Source of the DNA: Verrucomicrobiota bacterium | Lineage (GTDB): Bacteria > Verrucomicrobiota > Kiritimatiellia > CAIKKV01 > CAITUY01 | Direction of reading: 5' to 3' | Length of the DNA stretch: 52,238 nt | NCBI GenBank assembly: GCA_011391785.1 | Contig: JAABPW010000325.1 | Coordinates: 1 to 52,238 of the forward strand | Shown: in pieces, positions 19,401 through 28,486 of the stretch | Numbering within the stretch: position 1 is the first letter of the stretch | How the letters are laid out: each line of letters starts with the position of its first letter | Program-made: the position numbers and the translations under genes | The notes under the pieces: model-generated | Told to the model about the DNA's origin: nothing | What the model saw: only the letters and a program-made list of their open reading frames with translations | The model's database searches: none

Positions 19401-20200
19401 CCCTTGTCCCTCCGGGCAGGCCCGCCCTTCAGCCCGGTGCCCAGTGTGCCCGCAAGGCGGCCATGATCCTGAATCAGCAATTTTCGACGCTGATTTCCGA
19501 GAAGCGCTATGCCGAGGCCGAGGCATTTCGCGGGCCAATCTCCCGGATCCTCCCGAAGGTTTGCAGCCTGTGTCCTGCCGCCGTCTCCGGCAAGGGCCAA
19601 TATGCCACCAGTCAGGAGCCTACCTCTCAATTCCTCTGGCATCTTTATGGCCTTTACATCACGGCTACCAATCGGCCGCTGGACTACATCGCGGCGGCCG
19701 AGGAACTGGCTCCCACGCTTTGCCGGCACCAGCAGCCGGCGGTCTCGAACGCCCTGGAGTCCGTTCGCCTGGAGCAGCAATACATCAAGACCTGGCATAT
19801 CGCCGGCGAGGTTGCAGGGAAGCGGGTCAGCCGGGATTACTCGGGCAAATTCTTCGAGCGCTATGTGGATCTGGACGCGATTCTCGGTCAGCCTGACGGC
19901 TGTACGGTCGCGGCGGAGTGTTCCGTGGTCTCGCCTGACGAACGCCGGGTGCTCCTGCGCCTCGGTTTCGACCACACACTCACAGCCGAGCTGAACGGGC
20001 GTGTTGTGTTCGGGCCCAAGTCCAGAAAGATTGCGGTGAGGGATGAGTACCGGGTGCCCCTCACGCTGAAGGCCGGGACGAACCGCTTGAATCTGAAGGT
20101 GACCGACGACACGTTAGCCTATGGTTTCTTTGCCCGGTTGAGTTCTGAAAGCGGGGAGTTCATGAAGGACCTTGTGATTGACGCGGTGCATCAGCCTTGA
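16415..20200 (+). CDS. Large secreted protein: numerous aromatic 'LFPLFW' repeats, TPR-like region, C-terminal beta-sandwich-like domain; function unknown
   Basis: ORF 16388-20200; likely start at M10 gives signal peptide MKTFLVAVLSLVFLTAPYVQA; repeats FLWPLY, YLFPLFW, GLLPLFW, RFFPFYW, ALLPLWW, GFLPFYW, RLFPLF, WFFPFY, ILWPLW. Confidence 0.85.
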   Translation: MKTFLVAVLSLVFLTAPYVQADDIKVWPVFYQNTDPETHTARTEFLWPLYVRETTSAYTANQFLSFPQSFPEEYPHQFYFLWPLSGLRTGAGHDAWLFPLLWSGAEQGGSDHYFALFPAFYYGKDGKATTLNIALLQHNHWDAKGAGHYLFPLFWNSWESWGTSAERSFGLLPLFWMNRSQNNDSKHQSRSRSGGALLLNWWSRRSATNSTGNGISISESASENLFPVFRRARSSTTSFISGAGDHFRDSLWIIPYWQSHITITNSHETVLESRHRFFPFYWDWNETRGRKGESGRALLPLWWHSATLEGGELAESADFLLPIGAHFYKKGEYDTRNILGPMFNRTENTRTKTVRYDAFFPFFSLTRGESESGGHIFPLAGWNTERGRHDNLWYGFPLGWDCESQEAFDYRMSRPQFFALHELETRPAVSETDCRKGPRRTVAFYPFFWSKRQADEQHHGFLPFYWRNSLRYGRSLCDHTVLPFLLGDYRTVYRDDLPVSSQQNCLLSLISNGRGPDSRNWRLFPLFSYDRSSGSLDYSSFILPFSYHSWRDPERPDGARSSELSIPFSFLPLFRSASSQSGSTNGTRKSWFFPFYKRETLSGSEGDFSKLSILWPLWNGEWVNGETHIRGLGGVMNYYERDAEGFVEQRLLYRVFTRRTRSWFNEHEFMPLFARSSREDGSSSWGFLGGLLGGGSDGTRNYLRLLYLKIPTRAVPPVTAETLAAGQKRHAELALHYLQHDRHDRAAIEFTLAGNAYADDAAFQLAAGEAYMKAQPDALGKELRSSLPKSLDPIYGRSNSGNLNSIQRNLQTLAISRFEEAIRLGADKPSTLVKLAEAYTALGIDAEALKRLEESDRLHPAFATAMMRLNTAKAIWSSFIHSAKTNALGGQAAEDSVNSTLKELKARYPRSPSLALAEGAWIMSEANPKSYWSNGDDFGYLYDNWEYSLVNDVFSPGNRKRLELYRQGAEWTPGVEEVAWLSTRQPRPRPRGLWMSLVPPGRPALQPGAQCARKAAMILNQQFSTLISEKRYAEAEAFRGPISRILPKVCSLCPAAVSGKGQYATSQEPTSQFLWHLYGLYITATNRPLDYIAAAEELAPTLCRHQQPAVSNALESVRLEQQYIKTWHIAGEVAGKRVSRDYSGKFFERYVDLDAILGQPDGCTVAAECSVVSPDERRVLLRLGFDHTLTAELNGRVVFGPKSRKIAVRDEYRVPLTLKAGTNRLNLKVTDDTLAYGFFARLSSESGEFMKDLVIDAVHQP

Positions 20201-20323
20201 TGATAATATTAATTAATTCGCTGCAGGGATGCGGCGGGGCTTGGAGAAGCACCTGAAGAAGTTTGCGTCCCCTCTTCCCGCTTCCCGCATCCCTTTGCCT
20301 TTGCTATCTTCCCTCCGTTTCCC

Positions 20324-22648
20324 ATGAACAGCACAACCGATACTGACAGTCCGGATCTGAAACGCCTGATTCAGGCAGGAGCAGGTCATATCCATCTTGC
20401 AGGAATCTGCGGTGTGGGCATGGCAGGGCTCGCTGTCTTGCTCAAGACCCGGGGGTTCCGGGTCAGCGGCTGCGACCTGATGGTCAATAAGCTGGCCGGC
20501 TGGCTTCGCGAACGCGGCATTGAGGTCATCGAGCGACACTCCCCTGCCCACCTCACCGAGGATGTGATCGCCGTCATCCGTAGCACTGCCGTACCGGAAT
20601 CGGCCGGCGAGATCCTTGCCGCACGGGCCCGGGGACTGCCTGTCTTCCGGCGCGGCGAAGTGCTGCCCGCACTCCTGTCGGACTCCCGCTCCATCGCCGT
20701 GGCCGGAACCCATGGCAAGACCACCACGGCCACATTCATCGCCCAGGTCCTTACCAAGGCCTCACTAGCCCCCTCCTTCTGTATCGGGGGCGAAGTGGAA
20801 CCTCTCGGCGGTGTCGCAGGAATCGGCACCGGGGACATCACCGTGGCAGAGGCCGATGAAAGCGACGGCACCCTTGCCCTCTATTCCGCGGAAATCGCCG
20901 TGGTGACCAATATCGAATTCGATCACATGGAACATTTCAACGGCGTGGATGCCTTTGAGGACTGTTTCCGGCGTTTTATCCGGCAAACCCGCCGACGTAT
21001 TGTTTATTGTTGCGATGATCCCCGTGCCGCATCCCTCTGCGGGTCCCAATCCAACACCACCTCCTACGGGTTATCGGAAAGTGCCTCTTTCAGGGCCATC
21101 CATCTCAAGGAAAGCGGTTCCGCCTCTGAATTCGAGGTCACGTCAGGCGGCTTCTCGCTCGGACGATTCACCCTGCCCGCCCCGGGACGCCACAACATCC
21201 TCAACGCCCTTGCCTGCCTTGCCGTGGGCATCGAACTGGGCCTTTCCCCGGACATCCTCCGCGCCGCCCTGGCAAAAGTGGTTCTGCCGCGCCGTCGTTT
21301 CGACCGGATTATTGACCGCGACGACATTACCGTTATTTCAGATTATGCCCATCATCCCTCCGAGATTGCCGCCCTCGTCAATACCGCCAGGGGATTGAAG
21401 CGCCCCAGGATCCTGGGGGTGTTCCAGCCCCATCGTTATACGCGCACCCAGGCACTTGGCCCCGCCTTCCCGCCTGCATTCCAGGGACTCGACGAAATCG
21501 TGCTCTGCCCCGTCTACGCCGCCTCCGAGCCCCCCATCCCCGGCGGATCCATCTGGGATCTCTACGGACATTGCCGAAAGCATCCTGACCTGAATATCAT
21601 GGTGGCACCCTCGCTCCTCAATGCCTGGGAATATTGCCGGGGCCAGCTGCGGATCGGTGACCTGCTTCTGGTCATTGGGGCGGGTGATGTCGAGCGCATC
21701 GCCGGCTGGGCCCGTGCAGACCTGCTCCGCCACCGCGTGGACGAACTCGGCAGCCTGGTCGGCCGGCTTATCCGAGAAATTGACCTGGAAGCCACCTTGG
21801 TTAAGGGACATGAATCGCTGGCACACCGGACGACCCTGGGTGTCGGGGGACGCGCCGATCTGTGGGCGGAAATCGGGACGGAGCCGGACCTCCTGAAAAT
21901 CGTGAAATGGGCTCGCTCTGAATCCATCCCTTTTCAAGTCCTCGGCGGTGGCAGCAATGTCCTGGTCAGCGACCTCGGCGTTCGGGGGGTTGTCGCCCGC
22001 CTTGCAGGCGCCTGTTTCCGGCAGATCACGGAACGCGAGGGTCTTGTCGTCGCCGGTGCGGGGACCCCGCTTTCCGGTTTGCTGGGCTGGGCCATGGAAC
22101 GAGGATTGTCCGGTTTGGAATTCCTGGAATCCGTTCCAGGCACTGTTGGTGGTGCCGTCCGGGGCAATGCCGGCGCCTGGGGAAAATCCATAGCGGAGGT
22201 AGTCGAATGGGTTCGCCTCATGGATCGCGACAACCGGATGTGCGTCATCAAGCGGAGCGACCTCGATTTCTCCTATCGCTCCTGTCCGGCACTACGCGAC
22301 CAGATCATCGTCGAAGCCGCCTTCCGTCTTGTCCCCGGTGAGGCCGCCAGCATCCGGAGCACACAGGCTGAACTGGCTGGCCGCCGCTCCTGGATGAAGG
22401 GAATACGGTCAGCCGGGTCGGTCTTCAAGAATCCGCAGGGCGCGGCAGCAGGCCAACTGATTGATCAGGCCGGCCTGAAAGGCTTCACGGTGGGCAATGC
22501 CTCCATTTCCCAGCACCACGCCAATGTGATTGTAACCCGCCCCGGCGCCCGGGCCTCGGATGTCCAGGCTGTCCTCGAAAAAGCCCGGTCTGAAGTTCAT
22601 CGCCAGACAAGCATCTTCCTCGAAACCGAGATTCAAATCCTGGAATAG
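20324..22648 (+). CDS. murC-murB: Fused UDP-N-acetylmuramate-L-alanine ligase (MurC) / UDP-N-acetylenolpyruvoylglucosamine reductase (MurB)
   Basis: MurC AGICGVGMAGLA, VAGTHGKTTTATF; then MurB LGGGSNVLVSD, VPGTVGGAVRGNAGAWG, AGSVFKNP. Confidence 0.93.
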   Translation: MNSTTDTDSPDLKRLIQAGAGHIHLAGICGVGMAGLAVLLKTRGFRVSGCDLMVNKLAGWLRERGIEVIERHSPAHLTEDVIAVIRSTAVPESAGEILAARARGLPVFRRGEVLPALLSDSRSIAVAGTHGKTTTATFIAQVLTKASLAPSFCIGGEVEPLGGVAGIGTGDITVAEADESDGTLALYSAEIAVVTNIEFDHMEHFNGVDAFEDCFRRFIRQTRRRIVYCCDDPRAASLCGSQSNTTSYGLSESASFRAIHLKESGSASEFEVTSGGFSLGRFTLPAPGRHNILNALACLAVGIELGLSPDILRAALAKVVLPRRRFDRIIDRDDITVISDYAHHPSEIAALVNTARGLKRPRILGVFQPHRYTRTQALGPAFPPAFQGLDEIVLCPVYAASEPPIPGGSIWDLYGHCRKHPDLNIMVAPSLLNAWEYCRGQLRIGDLLLVIGAGDVERIAGWARADLLRHRVDELGSLVGRLIREIDLEATLVKGHESLAHRTTLGVGGRADLWAEIGTEPDLLKIVKWARSESIPFQVLGGGSNVLVSDLGVRGVVARLAGACFRQITEREGLVVAGAGTPLSGLLGWAMERGLSGLEFLESVPGTVGGAVRGNAGAWGKSIAEVVEWVRLMDRDNRMCVIKRSDLDFSYRSCPALRDQIIVEAAFRLVPGEAASIRSTQAELAGRRSWMKGIRSAGSVFKNPQGAAAGQLIDQAGLKGFTVGNASISQHHANVIVTRPGARASDVQAVLEKARSEVHRQTSIFLETEIQILE

Positions 22649-22688
22649 CGACAACGGGGACACCCCGGACTCGCCTCGGTCTTTCGCC

Positions 22689-23264
22689 TTACTCCGGCAA
22701 TTCGGCCTCGATCGACAAACTCAGGTTATCCACCTTGTAGACTTTGCCCGTCACAACATTCGCCACAACGGTTCGGTTCCCTGACGTTGAATCCTTGATT
22801 ATCACCCGAAAGGTTCCTCCGGGACTGGCCCCATCAGCGTTCACAAGTTTTACAGGCGAATTCAGCACCTCGACCCCGGTGACGAATAGGGCGGCCTCCT
22901 TGTCCTCGCCATAGTCCTTGTAACCCGAGAGGCGAACCATTTTGGCGCCTTCAATCTCGACAAGTTCCTTAAAAACCCGGGAATCCTGAGAGCAGTAGAC
23001 CGACGTGAAGGTTCCCTGGGATTGAGGATCGCGAACCGTGAACCGGCTAAACCCCTTTCCCTTCAGGTTACGCCCCTTCGCCTCAACCAGCCCCGGCTCG
23101 GGCACATACACCGCTTCAAGTGTCACCGCGGCCCGGTCCGCCAACGATCCCGCCGCACCACGAAGGAACGAGACGGTCACCTCCTTGGTCTGCCCCTGTG
23201 CCCCGAAGGGAATCATCATGAGGCCAGCAACCAAAACCACGCAACCCCGTGATCCAGCATTCAT
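22689..23264 (-). CDS. Predicted secreted protein of unknown function
   Basis: ORF 22689-23312; start MNAGSRGCVVLVAGLMMIPFGAQGQ looks like a signal peptide. Confidence 0.65.
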   Translation of the reverse strand: MNAGSRGCVVLVAGLMMIPFGAQGQTKEVTVSFLRGAAGSLADRAAVTLEAVYVPEPGLVEAKGRNLKGKGFSRFTVRDPQSQGTFTSVYCSQDSRVFKELVEIEGAKMVRLSGYKDYGEDKEAALFVTGVEVLNSPVKLVNADGASPGGTFRVIIKDSTSGNRTVVANVVTGKVYKVDNLSLSIEAELPE

Positions 23265-23340
23265 CCCCGCCTCCTCTGCCGCAACGTCATTTTCACCACC
23301 TGAAGAAGTCAAGCCACCCTTGACATTCCACCCTATTTAA

Positions 23341-23355
23341 ACCACTTTAAGTGGT
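23341..23355. promoter_or_regulatory. Operator-like palindrome in divergent intergenic region
   Basis: ACCACTT-T-AAGTGGT, perfect 7-bp arms, 22 bp upstream of the ridA-like start. Confidence 0.45.
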
Positions 23356-23376
23356 GATAATACAACAAACATTAAC

Positions 23377-23760
23377 ATGAAAAAACAGATCATCACATCC
23401 ACGCGGGCCCCGGCGCCTGTCGGTCCCTATCAGCAGGCCGTCCGCACCGGAAACCTTATTTTCACAGCAGGCCAGATTCCCATCAATCCTGCGACAAACG
23501 AGGTACTGACAGGCAGCATCGAGGACCAGACCCGGCAAGTGATCGAGAATCTCAAGGCGCTTCTGGAGGCGGCAGGCAGCTCCCTGGAACGCGTCGTGAA
23601 AACCACGGTCTTCCTGCGCGACATGAACGATTTCCAGAAAATGAACAGTGTCTACGCCGCTTACTTCCAGGCCGAAACCGCTCCCGCCCGCTCCACCGTC
23701 CAGGTTGCCCGCCTCCCCCGGGATGTGGCCGTCGAAATCGAGGCTGTCGCCGAAGTCTGA
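23377..23760 (+). CDS. ridA: RidA family reactive intermediate/imine deaminase
   Basis: [30 protein letters not shown]..; [23 protein letters not shown]. Confidence 0.93.
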   Translation: MKKQIITSTRAPAPVGPYQQAVRTGNLIFTAGQIPINPATNEVLTGSIEDQTRQVIENLKALLEAAGSSLERVVKTTVFLRDMNDFQKMNSVYAAYFQAETAPARSTVQVARLPRDVAVEIEAVAEV

Positions 23761-23792
23761 CCTTCGCTCCTATTCATGCCAAAGGCGTAAAC

Positions 23793-25463
23793 ATGGCGAA
23801 ACGGAAAAAGGTGCTTTTTGTCCAGCTCCCGCAACTGGACAATGATCTCAAGGGGGATCATGAAAATGTCCTGCTGGCGGCGGCTTATCTCCGCTACGCC
23901 GCCGAATCCGCCGGGGAGGACTCCCATTACGAATTCATCCAGCTTCCGCAGGATGTTCGGGAATACGACAATGCCGCCTTGCTCGACGTGATCACCGTCC
24001 TGTCACCCTCCGTTGTGGCCTGCACCCTGTATCTCTGGAACGTCGAACGGACCTTGCGCCTGATGCAAGCGGTCCGCAAAAGGCTACCGGGCGCGCACAT
24101 TCTCCTGGGGGGGCCGGAGGCCGCCTATACCCACCCGTTCCTCTTTGACCGCCCTATCGCCGATGCCATCGTGGTGGGCGAGGGCGAGACCATCTTTCCC
24201 GCCCTCCTGAAGGCGTTGCGAACCGGACACCGGATCAACTTCTCCACCGTGGCGCTCAAGGTCAAAAACGGCTACCGCTGGGGGAAAAACAGTCCCCCTC
24301 CCGTCTCCCTCTCCCTCCAGCTCCCCCCGCCCGGATACGCCTCCTGCCGTCCCGACACCAGGGGAATGGCCTATCTGGAAACCTCGCGGGGTTGCCCCAT
24401 GCGTTGCACCTACTGCCGCTACCCGCACCTGCGTCGGTCCATGTCATTTCTAGAGCCCGATGAAATCCTTGCCCGTGTGCGGGCCTTGCGCCGCCTGGGC
24501 GCCCGGGAGATCCGCATCGTGGATCCCTCCTTCAATTCCCACCCCCGATTCAAGGAAATTATTTGCCGGCTGGCCGCATTGAACCGCACAGGAACCCTCT
24601 CCTTCTTCGCGGAATTAAATGCCGAGCGGCTCACCGAAACAGAAGCAGAGGAACTCACCCGAGCCCGTTTCGTCGAGATTGAGGTCGGAATGCAGAGCCG
24701 CTCACCTGAAGTCCTCAAGGCCATCCGCCGGCCGACCACCCTGCCCCGGCTGGAGGCAGGTATCCGGCTTCTGACGGAACGCAGAATCAAGGTCACGCTG
24801 GACATCATGTATGGATTGCCGCTCCAGGACGAGGGTGACGTCAGGCGCTCCATCAAGTGGGCGCTGAAACTGCCGCGCACCAATGTTCAATGCCTGCAAA
24901 CCCTTCTGCTCCCGGGCACGGAATTGCGGGAACGCTACCGGGAGTGGAAACTTCGCGCAGGAGCACTCCCCCCCTACCCTGTCACAATGACCAGCACCAT
25001 GGATAGGGCGGCATTCCGCAAAGTGGAAAGCATGATCAGCCGCCATCCGAAACTGCGGTCCGATGTCCCCACGAAAATCTTTACGGGAATAAACCCGGAA
25101 CTATTCCCGGAATCAGGCTCCAAACCGGGTCTCATCCGGCGGGCCCATCTTTTCAAGGGAGCGGACCTCTACGCCCGACGGCAGGCCATTGGGCAATTCA
25201 TCAGGGACGTCATGACACAGGAACCGGATGGGTTGTTCCAATTCGTGCTCTGTCCCCTTCAGGAGGAGCCATTGGACCTGCTCGATCACCTGATCGCGGT
25301 CATCCGCAGGCAACCGCGCCACCTCCTGGACCGGTATGCCTCTGTGGCGCTGGATGATAAAATCACCTCGCGGCGGCTGCTAATCCGCCTACCCAGGGGC
25401 AGGAGGCTGTCAAAGGACTGGATCAAAGCCGCAGACCAAATCCTCTCAGACACCTTCTTTTAG
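23793..25463 (+). CDS. B12-binding-domain radical SAM protein
   Basis: Cobalamin-binding-like N-terminus (LGGPEAAY..ADAIVVGEGE) and TSRGCPMRCTYCRYP CxxxCxxC motif. Confidence 0.88.
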   Translation: MAKRKKVLFVQLPQLDNDLKGDHENVLLAAAYLRYAAESAGEDSHYEFIQLPQDVREYDNAALLDVITVLSPSVVACTLYLWNVERTLRLMQAVRKRLPGAHILLGGPEAAYTHPFLFDRPIADAIVVGEGETIFPALLKALRTGHRINFSTVALKVKNGYRWGKNSPPPVSLSLQLPPPGYASCRPDTRGMAYLETSRGCPMRCTYCRYPHLRRSMSFLEPDEILARVRALRRLGAREIRIVDPSFNSHPRFKEIICRLAALNRTGTLSFFAELNAERLTETEAEELTRARFVEIEVGMQSRSPEVLKAIRRPTTLPRLEAGIRLLTERRIKVTLDIMYGLPLQDEGDVRRSIKWALKLPRTNVQCLQTLLLPGTELRERYREWKLRAGALPPYPVTMTSTMDRAAFRKVESMISRHPKLRSDVPTKIFTGINPELFPESGSKPGLIRRAHLFKGADLYARRQAIGQFIRDVMTQEPDGLFQFVLCPLQEEPLDLLDHLIAVIRRQPRHLLDRYASVALDDKITSRRLLIRLPRGRRLSKDWIKAADQILSDTFF

Positions 25464-26644
25464 CGGACTGAATCAGCCAACTCGCGGCCGTAGTCGCGGC
25501 AGAGCTTCAGATCGGCAACACCAGGTTGCCACTTGAGGCGAATCCCGGGCTTGACGATGGGAATGGCGGACTTCTGGAAATTCTCCTCGATCTCCTTGAC
25601 GCTCTCACCACTCCAGCCATAGGAACCGAACGCCGCGCCAACCTTGTTCTTGAAGCGCAGGCCTCTCAGCTCCGTCAGGATCTTGGCCATGGACGGCAGG
25701 ATTCCATTGTTATAGGTACAGGACCCGAGAACCACCAATTTCGACTTGAATATCTCGACCATCAGATCATTGGCGTCCGACGCCGCCGCATGGAACACCT
25801 TGCAATCCACGCCCCGCTCGATCAAGCCCTCGGCAATCGCCTTGGCCATATGCTCGGTGGCATTCCACATGGTATCATACACGATCACCGCGGAGGGAGC
25901 GGGAACCTGAAGGGACCATTCCTGGTATTTTTTGACGATCTGGATCGGATCCTTGCGCCAAATCACGCCATGGCTGGGGGCAATCATGTTCACCGGCAGG
26001 TTCAAGGCGAGAACTTCGTCAATTTTCTTCAGGATCTTGTCGGTATAGGGGGTCAGGATATTGGCAAAATACTTCAACGCCTCCTCGTAGAGTTCGGCCT
26101 GGTCCACCAGGTCGTTGAACAGGAAAGCGGTGGCATAATGCTGGCCGAACGCGTCGTTCGGCATCAGGATCGCCTCATTGGTCAGGTAGGTGAACATGCT
26201 GTCGGGCCAGTGCAACATCGGCGCCTCGACAAAAACCAGCTCATTCTTGCCAAGATTGATGCGGTCGCCGGTCTTGACGATCTTGAAGTTCCAATTCTCA
26301 TGATAATGCCCGGGCACACTGCTGGCGCCATTCTTCGAAACCACCACGGTGGCATTGGGGCATAACTTCATCAGCATCGGCAAACTGCTGGAATGGTCGG
26401 GCTCGCAATGATTCACCACGACATAATCAATTTTGGCGGGATCCACAATCTCGCGGATCTTGGCGAGAAACTCATCGGAATGAGGCGACCAGACGGCATC
26501 TACCAGCGCAATTTTCTCATCCATGATCAGGTACGAGTTGTAGGTCGTCCCCCGATGCACCGACAATTCAAACCCATGGAAACGTCGGATACCCCAGTCG
26601 GTCACACCCACCCAATAAACATTCTTGGCCAATTCAACAGACAT
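25460..26644 (-). CDS. Flavodiiron protein (A-type flavoprotein)
   Basis: Diiron motif NHCEPDHSSSLP, MLHWPDSMFTYL, C-terminal flavodoxin VIVYDTMWNATEHMAKAIAEG. Confidence 0.92.
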   Translation of the reverse strand: MSVELAKNVYWVGVTDWGIRRFHGFELSVHRGTTYNSYLIMDEKIALVDAVWSPHSDEFLAKIREIVDPAKIDYVVVNHCEPDHSSSLPMLMKLCPNATVVVSKNGASSVPGHYHENWNFKIVKTGDRINLGKNELVFVEAPMLHWPDSMFTYLTNEAILMPNDAFGQHYATAFLFNDLVDQAELYEEALKYFANILTPYTDKILKKIDEVLALNLPVNMIAPSHGVIWRKDPIQIVKKYQEWSLQVPAPSAVIVYDTMWNATEHMAKAIAEGLIERGVDCKVFHAAASDANDLMVEIFKSKLVVLGSCTYNNGILPSMAKILTELRGLRFKNKVGAAFGSYGWSGESVKEIEENFQKSAIPIVKPGIRLKWQPGVADLKLCRDYGRELADSVR

Positions 26645-26725
26645 ATTTCACCTCAGTTCTTCCAATTCACATAATAACGATTTCCTGAAAATGCTATCAG
26701 AGTCCCGAACAAAAATACACAGTTC

Positions 26726-27376
26726 TTAACACCCATCGCCCGTGAAGGGATGGGTTTCCAGAGTGTCGGGGGCGATATATCCGGCGGAGATCAACATTTT
26801 GAAGGCGCCTTCCACTGTGATATTGGCAATCCGGATTTCCTCAACGGGCACGAGATGGAGAAACCCCGAGGTCGGCAGCGGCGACATCGGCAGGAACACC
26901 CGCCCCCATCTCCGCTTATCCTCATCCGTGGTGACTCCGGTTAGAAACCCGACGATCCTGATGCCGGGCCGGGGATATTCAATAAGAACCACGGACTTGA
27001 AGGTCTGCTCCTTCTGTAACGATATGGCCTCCACCACCTGTTTGGCGGCGGAATAAACCGACTTGACGACGGGAATGCGCAGGATCAGTGACTCGCCCCA
27101 CTCCAGGAACCGCAACCCCACCACACGACCCGCCACAATCCCCACCATCAAAACCAGGAGAACGAACGCCAGTATGGAAATCACCAGTTTGGCCCAGTAA
27201 TGTTCATACAGGCCCGGCAGCAATTGCTCAACAAGGGGCAGCAGTACCGACGCCATGGCGTTAAACGCCGCGATCACCACCACATAGGTCACCCAGACGG
27301 GGACCAGGACAAACAGTCCTGAAATCAAGTAGTTACGCAACATTCGCCGGAAGGATGAAGTGGGGAACAGTTTCAT
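26726..27376 (-). CDS. DUF502-family membrane protein
   Basis: LISGLFVLVPVWVTYVVV..LPGLYEHYWAKLVIS..SLILRIPVVKSVYSAAKQVVEAI. Confidence 0.8.
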   Translation of the reverse strand: MKLFPTSSFRRMLRNYLISGLFVLVPVWVTYVVVIAAFNAMASVLLPLVEQLLPGLYEHYWAKLVISILAFVLLVLMVGIVAGRVVGLRFLEWGESLILRIPVVKSVYSAAKQVVEAISLQKEQTFKSVVLIEYPRPGIRIVGFLTGVTTDEDKRRWGRVFLPMSPLPTSGFLHLVPVEEIRIANITVEGAFKMLISAGYIAPDTLETHPFTGDGC

Positions 27377-28479
27377 TTTAACACCTCATTCGACTGAACA
27401 CCGCCTGCCCAATAGAACGGCTGGGATGGAAAGGCAAACGCAATATTTTCTGCCTTGAACCGTCTCATGATCTGGAGATTCACACCTTCCGAAAAGGCCA
27501 TGAACGCCCAGTAGTCAGTGAGATGACACCAGTACATGACCCGAAGAGTCAGGAATGTGGTTCCCACCTCGAAAAAAACAGCGCGGGGCGGGTTGTCGGG
27601 GTGCAGTCCCGGATGCCCGGCCAGAATCTCCCTGAGAATGGCCAGAGCCCTCTCGACTTTCTCAGGAGTCGTATCCGGCGCGATCTGCAAATCCATGAGC
27701 CGCCGGAAAAAGGTGCGCTTGCCGGTGTTCTCAATGACCTTGCTGGCGAGCTCGCCGTTGGGAATGGAGATCAGACTCCCTTCCATCGTGCGGATCCGGG
27801 TGGAGCGCACCCCCACCGACTCGACCACTCCATCATATTTCAAATCCACGATAATCCGGTCACCCAGCTCAAACGGCTTGTCGGTCAGCACCGTCATGGA
27901 GCCGAAGAAATTCTTGATGGTCTCCTGGGCCGCCAGGGCGACCGCCAACCCACCCACCCCGAGACCGGCCAGGATGGAAGTCAGGGGCTTGTCACTGAGG
28001 ACGGTGGCAACCTGGACCAGCCCGAGGACCACCAAGGTGACCTGCGCGGTCCGGCGCACAATCGGCACCAGCATGTCATCCATCCTGCTGGGAGTCCGGG
28101 CAGCCTTGATGGCCCACATCTGGCACAGTGCGTCCACCAGGCAGTAGAGCACATAGGTGATCGCCACAATCATCAGGATATTCGAGGCGGTGAGCGTGAA
28201 CACCGACACCGTGTCGCTCATCACCAGAAAATGGAGCCCGGACTTCAGGGCGATGCAGACCAGCACGAACACAATTGAACGACTGCCGGCCCGAAAAAAA
28301 ATCGCCATCATATTCCGGTGATGGCGATCCATCATGACAGCCGCCCGTTTCCCATAATGCCGCGCGATCCGTCCTGCCAGAAACGCCAACAGGATCACGC
28401 ACAACCACGCCAGGAATCTCCAGACCTCATTCCCCGCCACGGTACTCCTGAACCACGCCAATCCCAATGTCAGATCCAT
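27373..28479 (-). CDS. MscS-family mechanosensitive ion channel
   Basis: GLGVGGLAVALAAQETIKNFFGSMTVLTDKPFELGDRI..GVVESVGVRSTRIRTMEGSLISIPNGELASKVIEN. Confidence 0.92.
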   Translation of the reverse strand: MDLTLGLAWFRSTVAGNEVWRFLAWLCVILLAFLAGRIARHYGKRAAVMMDRHHRNMMAIFFRAGSRSIVFVLVCIALKSGLHFLVMSDTVSVFTLTASNILMIVAITYVLYCLVDALCQMWAIKAARTPSRMDDMLVPIVRRTAQVTLVVLGLVQVATVLSDKPLTSILAGLGVGGLAVALAAQETIKNFFGSMTVLTDKPFELGDRIIVDLKYDGVVESVGVRSTRIRTMEGSLISIPNGELASKVIENTGKRTFFRRLMDLQIAPDTTPEKVERALAILREILAGHPGLHPDNPPRAVFFEVGTTFLTLRVMYWCHLTDYWAFMAFSEGVNLQIMRRFKAENIAFAFPSQPFYWAGGVQSNEVLK

Positions 28480-28486
28480 AGGTCGC

